From assembly GCA_030562195.1 (NCBI GenBank), contig CM060200.1:20127023-20191022 (forward strand): 64,000 nucleotides of DNA. Direction: 5' to 3'. Shown piece after piece: positions 39,156-52,690 of this stretch. Below the pieces are notes generated by a model. The model did no database searches. It was not told where the DNA came from and saw only the letters and a program-made list of their open reading frames with translations. The DNA is from Nipponacmea schrenckii. Taxonomy: Eukaryota; Mollusca; Gastropoda; Lottiidae. The first letter of the stretch is position 1. Each line of letters starts with the position of its first letter. The position numbers and the translations under genes are program-made.

Positions 39156-41319
39156 ATTGACGTCATTGGATTGCCCAATCAAAAGTCAACAATTCATTTA
39201 ATACAACTATAACGGATGCACTTTGATATCGTTAGTATTTTTTCTTGTAGAACATGTGGCTGACGGAATCTCAGGAAATAACTGTAATATTTGTATACAG
39301 AATAGTTCAACTGCTAATAATAATCACCTGAGTACAACCAATATAGTACTTAAACACATCACACTTGATTTATTCCACCGGGGTCAATTATTACGGCCCC
39401 AGGGTAAAAACTTCTGACCAAAAACAATCTTCGAATTCCGTTCTGTTTATATGTTTGTTTTTCATTTCTACATCTGTTGTAAAAATGTGAGAACACGTAC
39501 CTGTTTATCTTTGTATCAATTTTCTAAGCAACACCTCATGTTTCTGTTTTGATGCGCGTGTAAACATTTAATTGACAAAAACCCTCTTGTGTTGATAAAG
39601 TTGTATATATAAAATTTGCCATATTATTATATCCTTTTAGGAGTCATTGGACAGATCAATCTGGAGTCAATAACCGACGAAGCGTTTTGAATTGCTACTG
39701 GCTGTTTATGACATTTCTTATTTGAAATAGTAAAGTTTTATATTCGTTTTAGTTCAAGGGAGAGAAATCTTTAAAAAAAAAAGTTGACCACTGAGACTAC
39801 TTATGAACATTTTTAAAATGTTATGTTGAACTTTATAGTTAAGAAATTTGAAATTTACCGATTGACAATAAGTCTTCGGAGTACTGTAATTCGAAGCATT
39901 GCACGGAGGTACACCGTGTACCTCTCAATATAATAGAATTACCCATGGCCATATTATGGAACATCTACTGTTACCATTTCAGACATCTTCAAATAATCCC
40001 TTCTCCTCTCCTTGAGTTAAAAGTACCGTTTAACGTTTCACATACCTCCGTAGGCTATCCCTCTGTCGGTGCATTAAAACACTGTACCTCGTCGCCACCT
40101 TTCCCCTCTCTGCTAATGGTCTTACTTTCCTTAACTTATGCATGTCTGTACTACTTTCACTTCTCCAACCTCTCCTCTACTTACACATGTTCTACTTTCT
40201 CTTTTCTTAACTCTCTTGGTCTGATTTCCGCCTCGCTGCAACCTTTCATAAAACCCTTTCAATCAAATTAAATTCAATCGGATGTTTCAAGAACCATATA
40301 CACTTATACATAGGTAGTGACAGTTTTCCTACCAATAGGGAACAGACTAACTCCATGGGCCGCTGAATTCAAACCCTGTGGATTGGCAAAGCCCGAAGCC
40401 CCCCATTGAGCCTGTAAAAAGGTTCTCCCAGAAAACTTGAAAAACTACGGACGATTAGTCTAGAAATAGCTAAATATTTGTATCTTGGGTTTTGTTCACA
40501 ATTTAAATTGCTCAAGCTTATTGAGAAAGCAACGAATAAGGGGAAACAATCGCATCAAATTTACAAGATTCGAACAACAATGCTGATAATTTCTTAACCA
40601 GTTGCGCATAACACATCCAATTTGTTTCTCAGTGAAAAAAAAATTTGAAACTTAAAATCATTAAAGGTTTTGCAATTAAAAAAAAAAACACATTATATTA
40701 ATTTATGATTTAAATCACGAAAGATTAAAATATATTCTGTAGTATATGTATATAGTTATATACAAACATCACCAATATAAAGTGAGATCAAATTATAAAG
40801 AAATTATACACATTATTAGGTTGGACTATATTGTCTTACAGGAAATATAAGACATTCATGAACGCTATTTACACTATGTTTGGTGGTTGTCTAATACGGC
40901 ACATTAAATTTAGATTATGTATTTATGATACTGCCTGTTGTATACAATATATCAACAGATAAGGTATCTACAGAAAAACCACTGATCACTATTGGTAACC
41001 ACTGGAAGTTTCATTTCCTTTAATCGTATATCCAAATCACCAACAGGTATTCTTGTCACAAATAAAATGTAATAATAACCAACAAGTAAGCCTTAAGTAT
41101 ATCACACATCTTAATATTCTATCAGATCGTTATTTACTTACGGATACAATATCTTCCATATTAACGCAGTGATATTAAAAACACATAAAAAAATGAACTC
41201 ACAAGAATTCATAGTAAAGTGTTTACGAAGTATCCGAAAGATCAACTACCACGAGGTCCTTTGCAATCAATCAACAACGCTCCCAAACGATAGGAAGAAT
41301 ATAGAAGTAGCAAGTAACT

Positions 41320-43375
41320 TCAATGCATTTTATCCTTAGAAAAGTATATGACCAATGCTATTCCACCAGCAACTATGACAGTAAAGGCAACTGCTATTAC
41401 GATCCATTTGATGATCTGTATTCTTCTTTCCTTTTGTCTGGTCATACGTAATAATCTATCATGACCATCTGGTACACCATATAGAGAATCTTGGGAGAGA
41501 TAAGAATCATCTCGAGACTGAAATTTAAATGACAGCTATATCAATCTCATGCAGAAAATCAGTAAGCTTATAATGGCAACGGAACTATCAAAAAGAAAAT
41601 TGAAAACCATTAATTAGCCGAAATAAGTGCATCGATAGTTCTTCGTACTAATCAGTGCTATATATTGTTTTTGGGGGAACATAATCTCAAACCGTTACTT
41701 TTGAAATCTAGTGCCCAGATATCGTGTAGAACAGGCTAAATTTGATGCAGGTTGTTCTTGTATGAGTTACAAGAAAAACGTAACTGTTTCGAATAATGTG
41801 GCAGGTCATCCGAGTTTATGACGAGACATAAAATACCGAGGAGTCTTACATCGAAGAACGACCTAGGTTGTTTAAGTAGTCTACTCACCAATTTATCTAA
41901 CTCTATATCTAATGGTATGTATATGTCGGGAGCATTGCCAGATTCACCTGAAGTCGTACTACATGCACCATCTCTAGTCAGCGAACTAAGGTATTTTGTG
42001 AGATATGACGGTGCATTTAAATCTAGCGTCTACAATAGAGAGAATAAAGGCTACGAGAGGAAAGATAAAGAAAAATTGAGACGCGTAGGTTTCTAATTTG
42101 TAATTTCAGGTTGTGTCCCAAGGGTCATTAAGCAGTTTCCATCCCATCAAAGCAACAAAATCCAGCAAATGTTTTTTAAAATCCATGCAATCCACCTACC
42201 TGCACCGATAATGTACTCGTAGAACTGATCGATCCAGTGCCAGGATAATTATGTCTTTCAGCTTTTTGATCATCGGTCATACAAAAATCATCATCGATAC
42301 CGCCATCATCATCTGTAAACAGAGGATTGATTTTAGCAATCACTGAACTACTGAAGATCCTCCCACCGTAAAGGTCCTTTAAATTTATTTTTTCTTTTTG
42401 GTAACGTTTCGGTTTATCTTCATTGAAGATTGTATCTTCAGCAAATGTTACCATCTTACTTTCGCCTGAAGAAACACAAGATTTCCTTCGCGACGTATTG
42501 GAGGAATCGTCACATGATGAAGACGACACGAGGATAGGTTTTATGGGTTTAGAATCCACAGATTCATCATTAGACGAAGAAGACTGTGTGAATTTCTTAT
42601 ATCTAGCACTATGTACACGACCCACTATTCCCTTTCTTTGAATTGACATTCTAGTTCGGGATTCATTTGTTGGAGCTATTACAACCTCTTCCACACTTTT
42701 GCTCCAGTCTGAAAGATCTATTGTAGTTGTTAGGTGGATAGGAGGTTCGGATGTCAGATCTTCCATGTGACTGTCCGTTTCGCTACTATATTCTATTCTG
42801 TGTTCTCTGATATCTTCTTCGTCAACAACCTGTTTTCCTCCACCTTTTCGATCTAGAGTATTATTTCCAGTTAGATCCATTATTACTGTTCTTCGCGAAG
42901 CTTTCCGTCTTACACGTTTGACTTCATGTTTATAGGATTTATAAGTTGTATCACTACTGAAAGTATTATAATCCTGTCCATAATCACCGAATCCCGTGTC
43001 TTCATCGTTAGTTGTAGTGTTACTTCCTCCTATATTACTCTTCGGCCTCTTCACCTCATGTTTATGACGCCCGCGATGTTTCCGATGACTTCCATACCGA
43101 TTAGCTACACCAAGGCGTCTGGAACAAACGTCAGAATCATATCGGTCATAGTCTAACAATGAGGAATCGGAACTAAAATTCCTCTCCAAAGTTTGGACTT
43201 TGAGAACTTTGGGTCTGGGAAGACTTTCGTAGACTCGCAGATTGATATCTTCTGCCGTGAGATCACTTTCAGACTGACTCCGTTTTTCCAGATCTTCATG
43301 ACCTCTTTCGTGGAATATTGGATTTAATTTTACGTTAACTCTTCTGTTGGAGTTAGGACGATGACGTTTGAAAAT
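41320..43375 (-). CDS. Ser-rich protein with C-terminal membrane anchor (last two exons)
   Basis: Two coding exons are joined in phase 0: 43375-42200 (392 codons, acceptor TTTCAG, donor CAG/GTAGGT) and 41517-41320 (65 codons plus TGA, acceptor TTTCAG). The first exon has no Met near its start, so the N-terminus lies in upstream exons that I could not find. The 457 visible residues are mostly disordered, with runs of Ser, Asp/Glu and Arg/Lys. Two motifs are duplicated: KHEVKR followed by a basic stretch, and K(L/I)NP(I/L)F. The last exon is acidic and polar, then RQKERRIQ, then one hydrophobic segment (IIKWIVIAVAFTVIVAGGIA and a few more residues) and a six-residue tail SKDKMH. That is the layout of a tail-anchored or single-pass protein with a long cytoplasmic or nuclear side. 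I do not recognise the family. LEM/LAP-like or SNARE-like anchors share this end, but no diagnostic domain is visible. Confidence 0.75.
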
Positions 43376-45014
43376 CTGAAAGATAGAAAAAGATTATACA
43401 TTGGGGAAATATCCGTTAAGGTGATATGAGAATAGTTGTTAAATTTTATTTTTTTGTAAACTCACATGGCTATTCCACTTTTCTCAATTTTTACCTGATT
43501 TCAAGCTGAACGAGACGTTGTATATATAACTGAATTGGAATCTCAGCAACAAAATTATTATTTGTTTTATATGAACTCAAAATTTGACTAATTATAGAAG
43601 ACACACAACGAAACTACAACTATTCCACTTACAGTATATAATTTGTTCACAAATTCTATGAAACAATAAACCATCCTTCAATTTGTATAAAAATATGATT
43701 TAATATAAATGTTGCTTGTGTGTTGTCTACCAAGAAGTCTATTATAATTTGATTTGTGTATGTGCGTGTAAGCAACAAAACAATCTATTGCTAACCATGA
43801 CGTATTGTAAAACCTAAAAAGCCTGGTGGTGGGGTGACGAATAGGGCATGAGTGTTTGTCATCTATGATATCTATGATATTAGAAATTAAAGTACAATCG
43901 TACCAAAACGACTATAAAAAGTACTTAAACCAAAGTTTATTGATCATGTATCATTCATTTATTCATTTATAATGCAGTTCTAAAACTGTGTCCCCACTTC
44001 TTTAATATTATTTGTTTACCAAAAATTGTACGAGCTCAGATCTAACGAGTCTAACTGAAAGGACACTTCCGTAGTTCAAAAACTTTCTGGGCCTTAGAAA
44101 TAGGAAACAGAGCATATTATCTTACCTACATATAAATTGTAATGTGTCCTATTATACCTGCAATACTGAATGAATGTCAAAAGATGTAAAGACACTGAAT
44201 ATTATAATGAGGGAACATCTTGACAATCTTTTCTGCACGAACAGGTTTTTACACTTCAAAGCCATTACATATTTCAACGATAACATCATTTGAACATAAT
44301 TGTATCCGAATCGCAGAAAATCTTATTTGCACGTCTTTGTCATTGTTTTGTTATAAATGGGAAAAGTCAAGATAGGTTTTAACATTTGGAGTGTTGACTA
44401 ACTTGGCGTGTTAAGAAAGATTATGTGAGGGCCTACGCTTCATAATCTTACATTATTTGGAGCAAGGACAACGCAAATTCTCTTCTAAACTACTCTTTCT
44501 GATAAAACCGTTAACTTTTCAACGTATTGAAACCACATATTTCTTCTCGTATCGTAGCTACTTTTGTAGTTTTCAATTCAGGAATTAACATTAATTCTGT
44601 CGTTCATTTCTTACAAACCACTATTTGTTAACAGTCAATTGTTATTATTAACATATACATCAAAACAAGATATTTTGAGAAACGCAAGTGGGCTTAAGTT
44701 TAGTATACGAAGAAAAAATTAAATTAAAGTACATCTAAACTAAGGTTGTACCAAACCTCGGTACTTTATTGAAATGAAACACATAACTGGTCTCTTTATA
44801 CCTCTATAATCATTAGACTGAACATCGACACACTAACTCTCTGGATTAAAGGTTGTTTATTTTGGAACACCATGGAAGAGTTTGTCAGTAAATCTTTAAA
44901 TTAAAAACTACGTTCAAAAAGTTCAGAGACGTAGAATTCAATATCTAAAAAGTGAGCAATGACAAATTCTGGTTGCGACCAAGAATTTGAAGCTTTTGTT
45001 CAGCCTTTAGTTAG
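43376..45014. other. probable intron or upstream region of the minus-strand gene
   Basis: AT-rich sequence. The acceptor at 43376-43378 shows that an intron begins here on the minus strand. No further exon could be identified. ATCTATGATATCTATGATAT near 43861 is a small direct repeat. Confidence 0.5.
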
Positions 45015-45973
45015 GATGGACAATCATTCAATGGCATCAAAGAAGTGAACCATTCTCAAAATAATGGGCCAACATTAACTGACTTCAGAAATACACCATA
45101 CAAAAAAGAAATGAACAATTCTATTTATGATGAACAATCATTTACTGGCAGCAGAAATGATCCATTCAAGAATGGATGGACCATCGCTGAAATGAAAATG
45201 ATAGACTACAATATTAACTAGCAAGAGAAATACACCATTCTCAACAGAATGAACCATCATTGACTGGCAGCAGCAAGGAAACATTCTAGAATGAATGGAC
45301 CATCATTAACTGGCAGTAGAAATACACCATTCTCAACAGAATGAACCATTATTGACTGACAGCAGCAATGAAATATTCTAGAATGAATGGACAATCATTG
45401 ACTGACAGCAGAAATAAACTAGCTCAATAGAATGATGCACCATTGACTGGTAACAGAAATGAACTATTCTCAACATGATGGACCATCATTCATTGACAGC
45501 AGAAAAAAAACCAGTCTCAACAGGATTAACCGATTAACCAGCATTGACAGGTAGCAGAAATAAACTAGCTCAAGAAAGAGAATGAACCATCATTGACTTG
45601 TAGCAGAAATGAACTATTCTCAACATGATAGGCCATCATTCATTGACAGCAGAAAATAAACTAGCTCAAGAGAATGAACTATCATTGACTGGCAGCAGAA
45701 ATGAACTATTCTCAACATGATAGGCCATCATTCATTGACAGCAGAAAATAAACTAGCTCAAGAGAATGAACTATCATTGACTGGCAGCAGAAATGAATTA
45801 ATCTCAACATGATGGGCCATCATTCATTGACAGCAGAAATAAACTAGCTCAAGAGAATTGACTGGCAGCAGAAACATTCAAACAAGGTAGATTATCATTG
45901 ATTGGCAGCAGATTTGAATCATTCCCAAAAGGAAGGACATCATTGATAGGACAATAGAAATGAATCATTCTTG
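45015..45973. repeat. about 45-bp minisatellite with about 90-bp dimers
   Basis: The repeated pieces are GAATGAACCATCATTGACTG, GCAGCAGAAATGAACTATTC and TCAACATGATGGGCCATC. Early units are about 45-60 bases and diverged. From about 45590 to 45850 a dimer of about 90 bases repeats with few changes (CTCAACATGATAGGCCATCA in one half, AAACTAGCTCAAGAGAATGA in the other). Confidence 0.85.
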
Positions 45974-48900
45974 ATACTTGATTTATATATTCTGAATTGT
46001 GTTAACTCATTGTGTGAAATACTTTTCTTGATGGCTCCATTACCAAGCTATATGTACTATTCAAATTCTACTCTAATCTTGTCAAGTGATGTCACAAGTA
46101 ACAAGTCTATTAGTAGTAATTGCAATCACTGTAACATCACAGTGTTACTATAGTAACATATCAACAATAATTCATTTGTTCACATTTAAAACGACAGATC
46201 GTGACATAGTCGATTCCACCAAATTTAAATGTCCCTGGATTAACATAAAGTTAAGTACATGTACAGCCAATCCCAACTACGTTCCTATTTCTAGGTTTCT
46301 AAATGTTTCGTTAGGTAAGGTTTCTTTATACATTTAATAGTTAAACGGAATACATCATAGGTACATGTAATTGCTCAAAATTTCCAAAAATGTTATTACG
46401 TTACTGCAAATATATAAATATAAGGCATATAAATCCATTGCCAGTGTCAGTGCCTTCGTATTACCTTTCACCCATCATAACCGTTATGACAACCAATATT
46501 CAAGTGTATATTTTCATCATCTTCATAATCGTTAATCCGTTCTCTATTATATGCTACCTCCAGTTACAAATAACCATTCAACAACACAGCATTAGTATTA
46601 TTAGACTAAAAGGTTTTCGATTCAAATGGTGTCTTATGATTGAACAATTTCAATTAAAAAACGACTATGTTTAGATCTATCTGTAAACAATAATGTGTTG
46701 ACATTAGAGTAGAGACATAGAAATGAAGGTTAATTGTTATTTGAGAATATAACACAAACCATTCCTTTTGAAATTATCTACCTACTATTTGAATTAAGAC
46801 TGAGACTGTGGCTATCAAACGAGGTGCATACTAAAAGTGTAATATTATATGCCGACTAAATACTGATATGAGTATAAGACCAGAGTATTATGTGAGCAAA
46901 ATAAATAATTCATCAAATAAGTTTCAAGTGTGCCTCGAATATAGATCTATAGGCCAATTTATTTTCTTAATGTGTTGCCTGCTGTTTTGTATGAATCATG
47001 CTTTAGATTTGCTTATAAAAGTGACAACAGTTTATACCTCTATGTCACCATCGGAATCTGAATTAGCTACACAAAGTCCATATTTATCAGCTTTCTTACA
47101 CATCATCTCTCATTTTCATACTCCTCGTTTTCATTTTATATTCTTCATCAAACCATCTGAAAAATAAGGTCATGGGGAATTTAATTTTTGAATAAATAGA
47201 TAATTGAAATAGGCTTATAATACATAAAATATAATCCTTAACATTTGTTAGAAAGATTGTTGTGATTAATTTAAAAAAAAAGGTAATATATTTGTAAATA
47301 ACAAATTATCTAAAACATATATCACACAGTTATAACACTTGTAAATATATATTATAATATCATTATAACAAATGTCAATAATATACAATAATATATTATC
47401 TGATCTAATGTGATTAACAATGTCAATATAAAATATATTCTTTCCAATTTTTACATAACTAATGATGTCAATGTATATATTATATTAACACATAAAGAAA
47501 AAAAGATAATAATAATAATAATTTATTGCATTTATAATGCCCCAACTATCCTGCTAGAATAGCTGCTCAGTGGTGCAGATACGGTATAATACAGATACAG
47601 ATATAACCATAAAGTAACGACAATATGGATTATAAGGAATTACTTTATTTTGTTTCATAAAGTCACTTATCATCAATGTTATTAAATATAGAGAGGTCTT
47701 TGACTGGCAAAATTTCATTCAAAATCTTCTGAATCGCCTCAACAACCTATTTCACGACCTTACACCAAGATTCGACCCGAATTGTACATAAATTCGCACA
47801 TTAAACAAATTTACCTAGTTATCTGTCAACACAGGTTTACCATGGAAAAATGGGATTGTATTCTAAAGTACACAGGTGGTAAATAAAACCATGTAAATTT
47901 TGACAAATTGTTACTTAATAATTAACATCACAATCAACAACACGTATAACTGTCTTTGCATTTTTATAAAGGGTGTTAGAGGACAGACACAACTTTAAAA
48001 GAACGGTCTTCAATCCAATCACCTTCACGTCACGAAAATTGCTGACTCTGATAGGTATTTGAAAACGTGATAATGATGGTATTATTGAACTACAAAAACA
48101 TCCATCTTTCCAAATATATCGAGGTTTAGTGGATTCGAGGTATTTAAATACGTGTAAAAAAACCCGCACCACGAAGGTGTGGAAATTACCAATTTCTATG
48201 CCTTTTTCTGACTCTCCCCAGCCATTTTTGTCCAAAAACCTAACAGAGGCTGGGAATAGAGTCAACAATTTTCGGACTGAATTGGACCAAGTATCAAATC
48301 CCCATAAAAAGCCTTTATAATTTTAAAAATGGAACCCAAAAACATAGAACGATTTATAAACCATTTTAATATTTCTACCGTATCAAGAATTGAAATCTTT
48401 ATACATGTATAGAGAAAGATGGAAAAAAATTTATAATGCAATTTCTATTTGAACCCGAACAACTCTTGTGTAGACTGTGTATTTAGATGTTTTAAACTAC
48501 TTTTATCTTGGTACAAATATTCAAATGTTTGTCCAAATAACAAGAAAAATATGTTGTTACTCTAATCCATTTATTCACAAAGCCCAGGTCTAAACATGTC
48601 AAGAATATGCTGTTGCTTTAACAGTCAATGGAGTTCCCACGAAAAACTTCGGTTGTTGGCAGTCATATTAGATTACCTTTTTCTGCTATAAAATTTGTGT
48701 GACATTTATAAACAATGGCACGGTCATATCGTTCTTGTACTTTAATGGGTTGATTGTTTCTGTCGAGAACGAACCTTTATGAAATTTCATGGAATTCAAA
48801 AGATTCATCGATGTCAAAGTATAAGTCAACAATAATCACAGTTTTTCCTTCACATGAAATAACCCATATTTCAGGGGCCATATTTTTTCTGCGGAAACCG

Positions 48901-51400
48901 ATCGTTCAAGAAGTTCTAATTAATTTTAAAAAAAGTTACACTTTGAAAATTTGTAAACCAATAGCATACCAAGATGACTTAATTCAGGTGCAGAATTTTC
49001 TTTTTTTTAAAGTAGTTTGTTGGCTAAAATTCTCTCAATTTAACTTCACTCTGATCCTTCGTCGCGATATCAATGTGCACGTCTGCACGCTCGTATTTCA
49101 TTGAAGGATAACGAACTCATAGTCCAAATACGAAATATAAAGTTTAAATTTGAGACATTTTCTTGTTGCCTCAACAACACGAATATGTTTGAATTTCTTT
49201 GATGTGAGAGTTCGTTTATATTGACCGTTGGTTTAACTAGAATTTATACCTTGAAGCGGATTTAGAAGTTCGGACGATGTCAGTAATAACGTCTACCTTC
49301 AAGGTCTAGTGCTAAATTTTAAAGGTTGCTATAGTTAGACGGAAGTGAACAAACGAGCACAACACTACAAGCATCATAAGCTTCGCTATTCCACAGACTT
49401 GGATAAAACCTCCTTCAATTCATTATCGAGATAAAAAAAAAATACCTTATACATGTAGTTCCTGTATCCCCTGAGACAATTTCATTTCACACAAAAATGA
49501 TGTTACTCTCCGACAAATACCTTGGCCGTGTTACTCATAGTTTTTATATATACGAGAAATATGAAATAATAAACTCAAAGATCTTTTAGCCCAAAAATCC
49601 AATAATTTAGTAAAAAGAATGCTGTTTTATCACTCTTTTATGTTTCTACATTGACAAGACGTTTTAAATGTACGGGGAATGTCAAATAAAATTAAAAGTT
49701 TATGTAAAAAGATATTTTTCAGCGTAGTTCCTTTGTACACTGACTTAGTACTTGTATCTTGCAAATTTTAATAATTGACTGTTCTGTTCAAATATTCTTT
49801 CAACGATCAGTTAGAACAGTAAGTCCGAAGACCAATAGAAAAAGGCATTCAACAAACTTACCTTGGTCATATTCAATGAAATACATGATTTATTGTAACT
49901 TTATCCTAATATCCGAAACTTGAATATTTACCACAAAATACACTCAAAACTCTTCCAGCTAAAATCCGTTTAAAACAAGATTTCTTTTTATTAGTTTATA
50001 GATTTCGTCTGTAAACTACTCAAAGACGAAAAAGTCACATAAGGTTTCTACTATCCTCACATTAAATTGTTTGATTAAAAAAACACCACAAGAATTTAAC
50101 AATAATCACAAATTAACATGCTTAAACCTTTTTACAATCTTTAATCCTCAGAACAAATTGTAGACGTATGTGTCATTACATCTCTACAGCCTTCTGTCTC
50201 CCGTTTCGTGAACATCAAAAGTTCACCAAAATAGAAGAAAAACTTGAATTAGACGAAAATAGTCCTACAAAATTGGTAAATGTACATTTTGTGTGCTAAA
50301 GTCACATGTAAGATCACATCAATAAATCAAACTCCAATGAAATTGAATAACAGCGCACTTATGACAAAACTGACCAATCTACTTAGAGCAGACGTCACAA
50401 AGATCTTCAAAATTCAGACACTGGAGGTAAAAAAAAACTTTACATGGGTATATCACAGACGAGACAGATATTTCACACATCAGATTTAAATGAAAGTGTT
50501 AAATGGTGTTAGTTGGTTACAAAAATGACTTGAAGTCAAAGCTATTTGTACTTGAGGACTTTATTATCACTTGCCCATTCAGTTGACTTCTCAATTCAAA
50601 TATATAAAGTATGAAATCATTGAAAAATCAAAGTAGATTGTGTGTAGATTTTTGGCTGTGAAGAAGACATAGCAAATAAGCAAATATTGACTGGTAGAAA
50701 ATCATCTCAATACACTACCCCTCTTCAAGCTTACCGAATACAGTTAGAAACAGTCGGATCAATGATGAGCAAACATTTCGGGCAAGAATTAGGAGGTTGA
50801 AGGAGGAAGTAGAGAGTTGGTCGTTTAAACCGACTTTAAATCTTATTTTATCGTCTAGCTGCAATCGACAGAAAGACACCTTTGTTTAATGTCTACTCAA
50901 TATTACAAGAATGCTGTCACAGTCTGGCTTATGATTATCATGTTGGTATTTGACAACAACAAGGACATGCGAAGAGCATCTTAACCAACCTATTGACCAA
51001 ATATCTATCAGAATAACGGTATATTATCTACATGAGTAAGTCCACTAATGATCAGATATTAATTTTGACCCAGGAGGAAGGACCTTAGAGGAAGTATACC
51101 TAAAAGGTTGACCAAAATCCAAACCATTTATTTCTATGGTCTCCAAGATTCCCGAAAAATCCCATTTATATTATATGCCATGGATAATGTATATAGTAGC
51201 CTATATATATATATAATATAGACAGTAAATGTTAAAACGGTCAGCAAAATTAAATCCATTACATTCTGTTGAGTTGCTTTTCGTCAAAGGGGAGTAAATC
51301 AACAAACTTGGCTAATTTAGTCTTAGACCAGTGAGCTAGAATTAGCTAGTTAAGATAACACTTGATAATCAACAACATAATTTCGTCCATTCCAACTTTA
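45974..51400. other. gene-free stretch, nothing recognised
   Basis: Strongly AT-rich. Frames of 80-117 codons at 46086-46674, 46868-47167, 47915-48320 (both strands) and 48754-49104 have no domain, no reliable start and no splice context. A short ATA run at 47506-47523 is followed by TTTATTGCATTTATAATGCC, a form often seen at the edge of dispersed repeats. Upstream exons of the 41.3-43.4 kb gene may be hidden here. Confidence 0.45.
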
Positions 51401-51434
51401 TCTTACAGAATACAGCAACGAAGGAAAAGCCAAT

Positions 51435-52460
51435 TTGTTAGTCAAGTGTTATGCTGACGGCAGCTCGGATACAAACCATACCAAAGAATTCCTGAAGAAC
51501 AAGAAGGCCTTCTACACCAACCAAACTCCAATTCACCACTCGCTCTTAGAAGACGAACGGGACATTAACGCTCCCTTCACTCTCGAAGAGCTGAAGAAAG
51601 TACTGTCAAGTAAGAAAGACAGCACCACTGGAGAAGACAACATCAAGTACAGCATGTTAAAGGAGTTACCAATGGAAGCGTCTACAGTCCTGCTGGAATT
51701 ATTCAACAAGTCATGATACAAAATGTATTATTCCTGAAAGTTGGAAACGGCAATGGCCATCCCACTACCAAAACCGCAGAAGAACAAAAGTCATACAGTT
51801 CATACATTTCTCTGACCTCTCGACTCTATGCAATTGACGATGGTCAATAACAGACTTAGATACCACTCATAGGCGCGGGAACATCGCAGTATTCCTAGAC
51901 CTATCCAAAGCCTTTGATTTAGTCTGAGTTGACGGTTTGCTTTTTAAACTTAGTTAACTTGGCATTCGGGGACGCATGTTCAGGTGGATCCAAGACTTTA
52001 TAAAGGATCGCCAGATACAAGTGACCGTCGCCAATTCTCTCAGCGAGAAGCACTCGCTAGAAAATGGTACCCCGCAAGGCTCTGTTATTAGCCCTATCCT
52101 CTTCTCCATTATGATCAACGATCTTGCCCTGGACTATGTGAAGCATATACAGCTACAGGTTAGCACGGCTCTATATGCTGATGATAGTTCAATATGGACA
52201 GGTCACAAAGACCTCAACAAGGTGAAATGGCGTATGCAAACTGCTCTTGAACAAGTTGCCAAATGGGCAAACGACTGGGGCTTCATTATTTCGGGATGCT
52301 CTGTCACAGGCAAAGGAATAAAGACAGTATTAACCTTAGACTGAATGGTGCGAAGATTAAGCATGATAATTCAGTAAGGTTCCTGGACTCCACTTTGACA
52401 GATGTCAAACCTGGAATACGCACATTGACTATATCTGTAACCGTTCTACAAGAATCTTAA
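51435..52460 (+). pseudogene. reverse transcriptase fragment of the non-LTR element
   Basis: Three frames carry successive RT blocks. Frame one (51435-51716) has FTLEELKKVLSS and STTGEDNIKYSMLKELP, the typical N-terminal fingers region. Around 51892-51925 another frame carries DLSKAFDLV, the block holding the first catalytic Asp. The frame 51976-52344 has NGTPQGSVISPILFSIMIND and ALYADDSSIW, the catalytic YxDD-type box. A further frame (to 52460) continues with the thumb-side RFLDSTL stretch. Stops and frameshifts between these blocks make the enzyme non-functional, although the catalytic motifs themselves are intact. Confidence 0.85.
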
Positions 52461-52690
52461 ATGTTTTGCGTTATGCGTTGTGTTTCAGGTACCACATGGG
52501 GAGCTAACAGAGAAACTCTTATGATGATGTACAGGTCATTGGTTCGTTCAGTTATAGACTAAGGTTGCATCGTCTATGGTAAAGCCAGTGATACTCAACT
52601 GAAGAAACTCGACGTTCTACAAATGAAAGCTATACGTATTGCCACCAGGGCAGCCATAGGTACAAATAATGAGGCGCTACTTCACAGGAG

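Larger units (their letters stand above)
35106..41319. other. gene-free stretch upstream of nothing recognised
   Basis: AT-rich sequence. It contains a YY1-like motif at 36702, a pair of overlapping coding-like frames at 38600-39155 and a pyrimidine-rich stretch at 39990-40260 whose 108-codon frame I do not trust. The part next to 41320 is probably the 3' UTR and downstream flank of the minus-strand gene. Confidence 0.5.

Noticed and set aside
39945..40271. 108-codon Ser/Phe/Leu-rich frame
   Set aside because: It lies in a pyrimidine-rich stretch that would give such residues by composition. No family or signal is convincing.
42423..43156. Plus-strand frames inside the minus-strand exon
   Set aside because: Shadows of the real coding exon on the opposite strand.
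46086..47167. Several frames of 80-100 codons
   Set aside because: No domain, no consistent start and composition explained by AT-rich sequence.
47915..49104. Frames of 63-117 codons on both strands
   Set aside because: Mutually overlapping, no recognisable motif, no splice support. I considered a decayed retroelement, but no RT or integrase block is visible.
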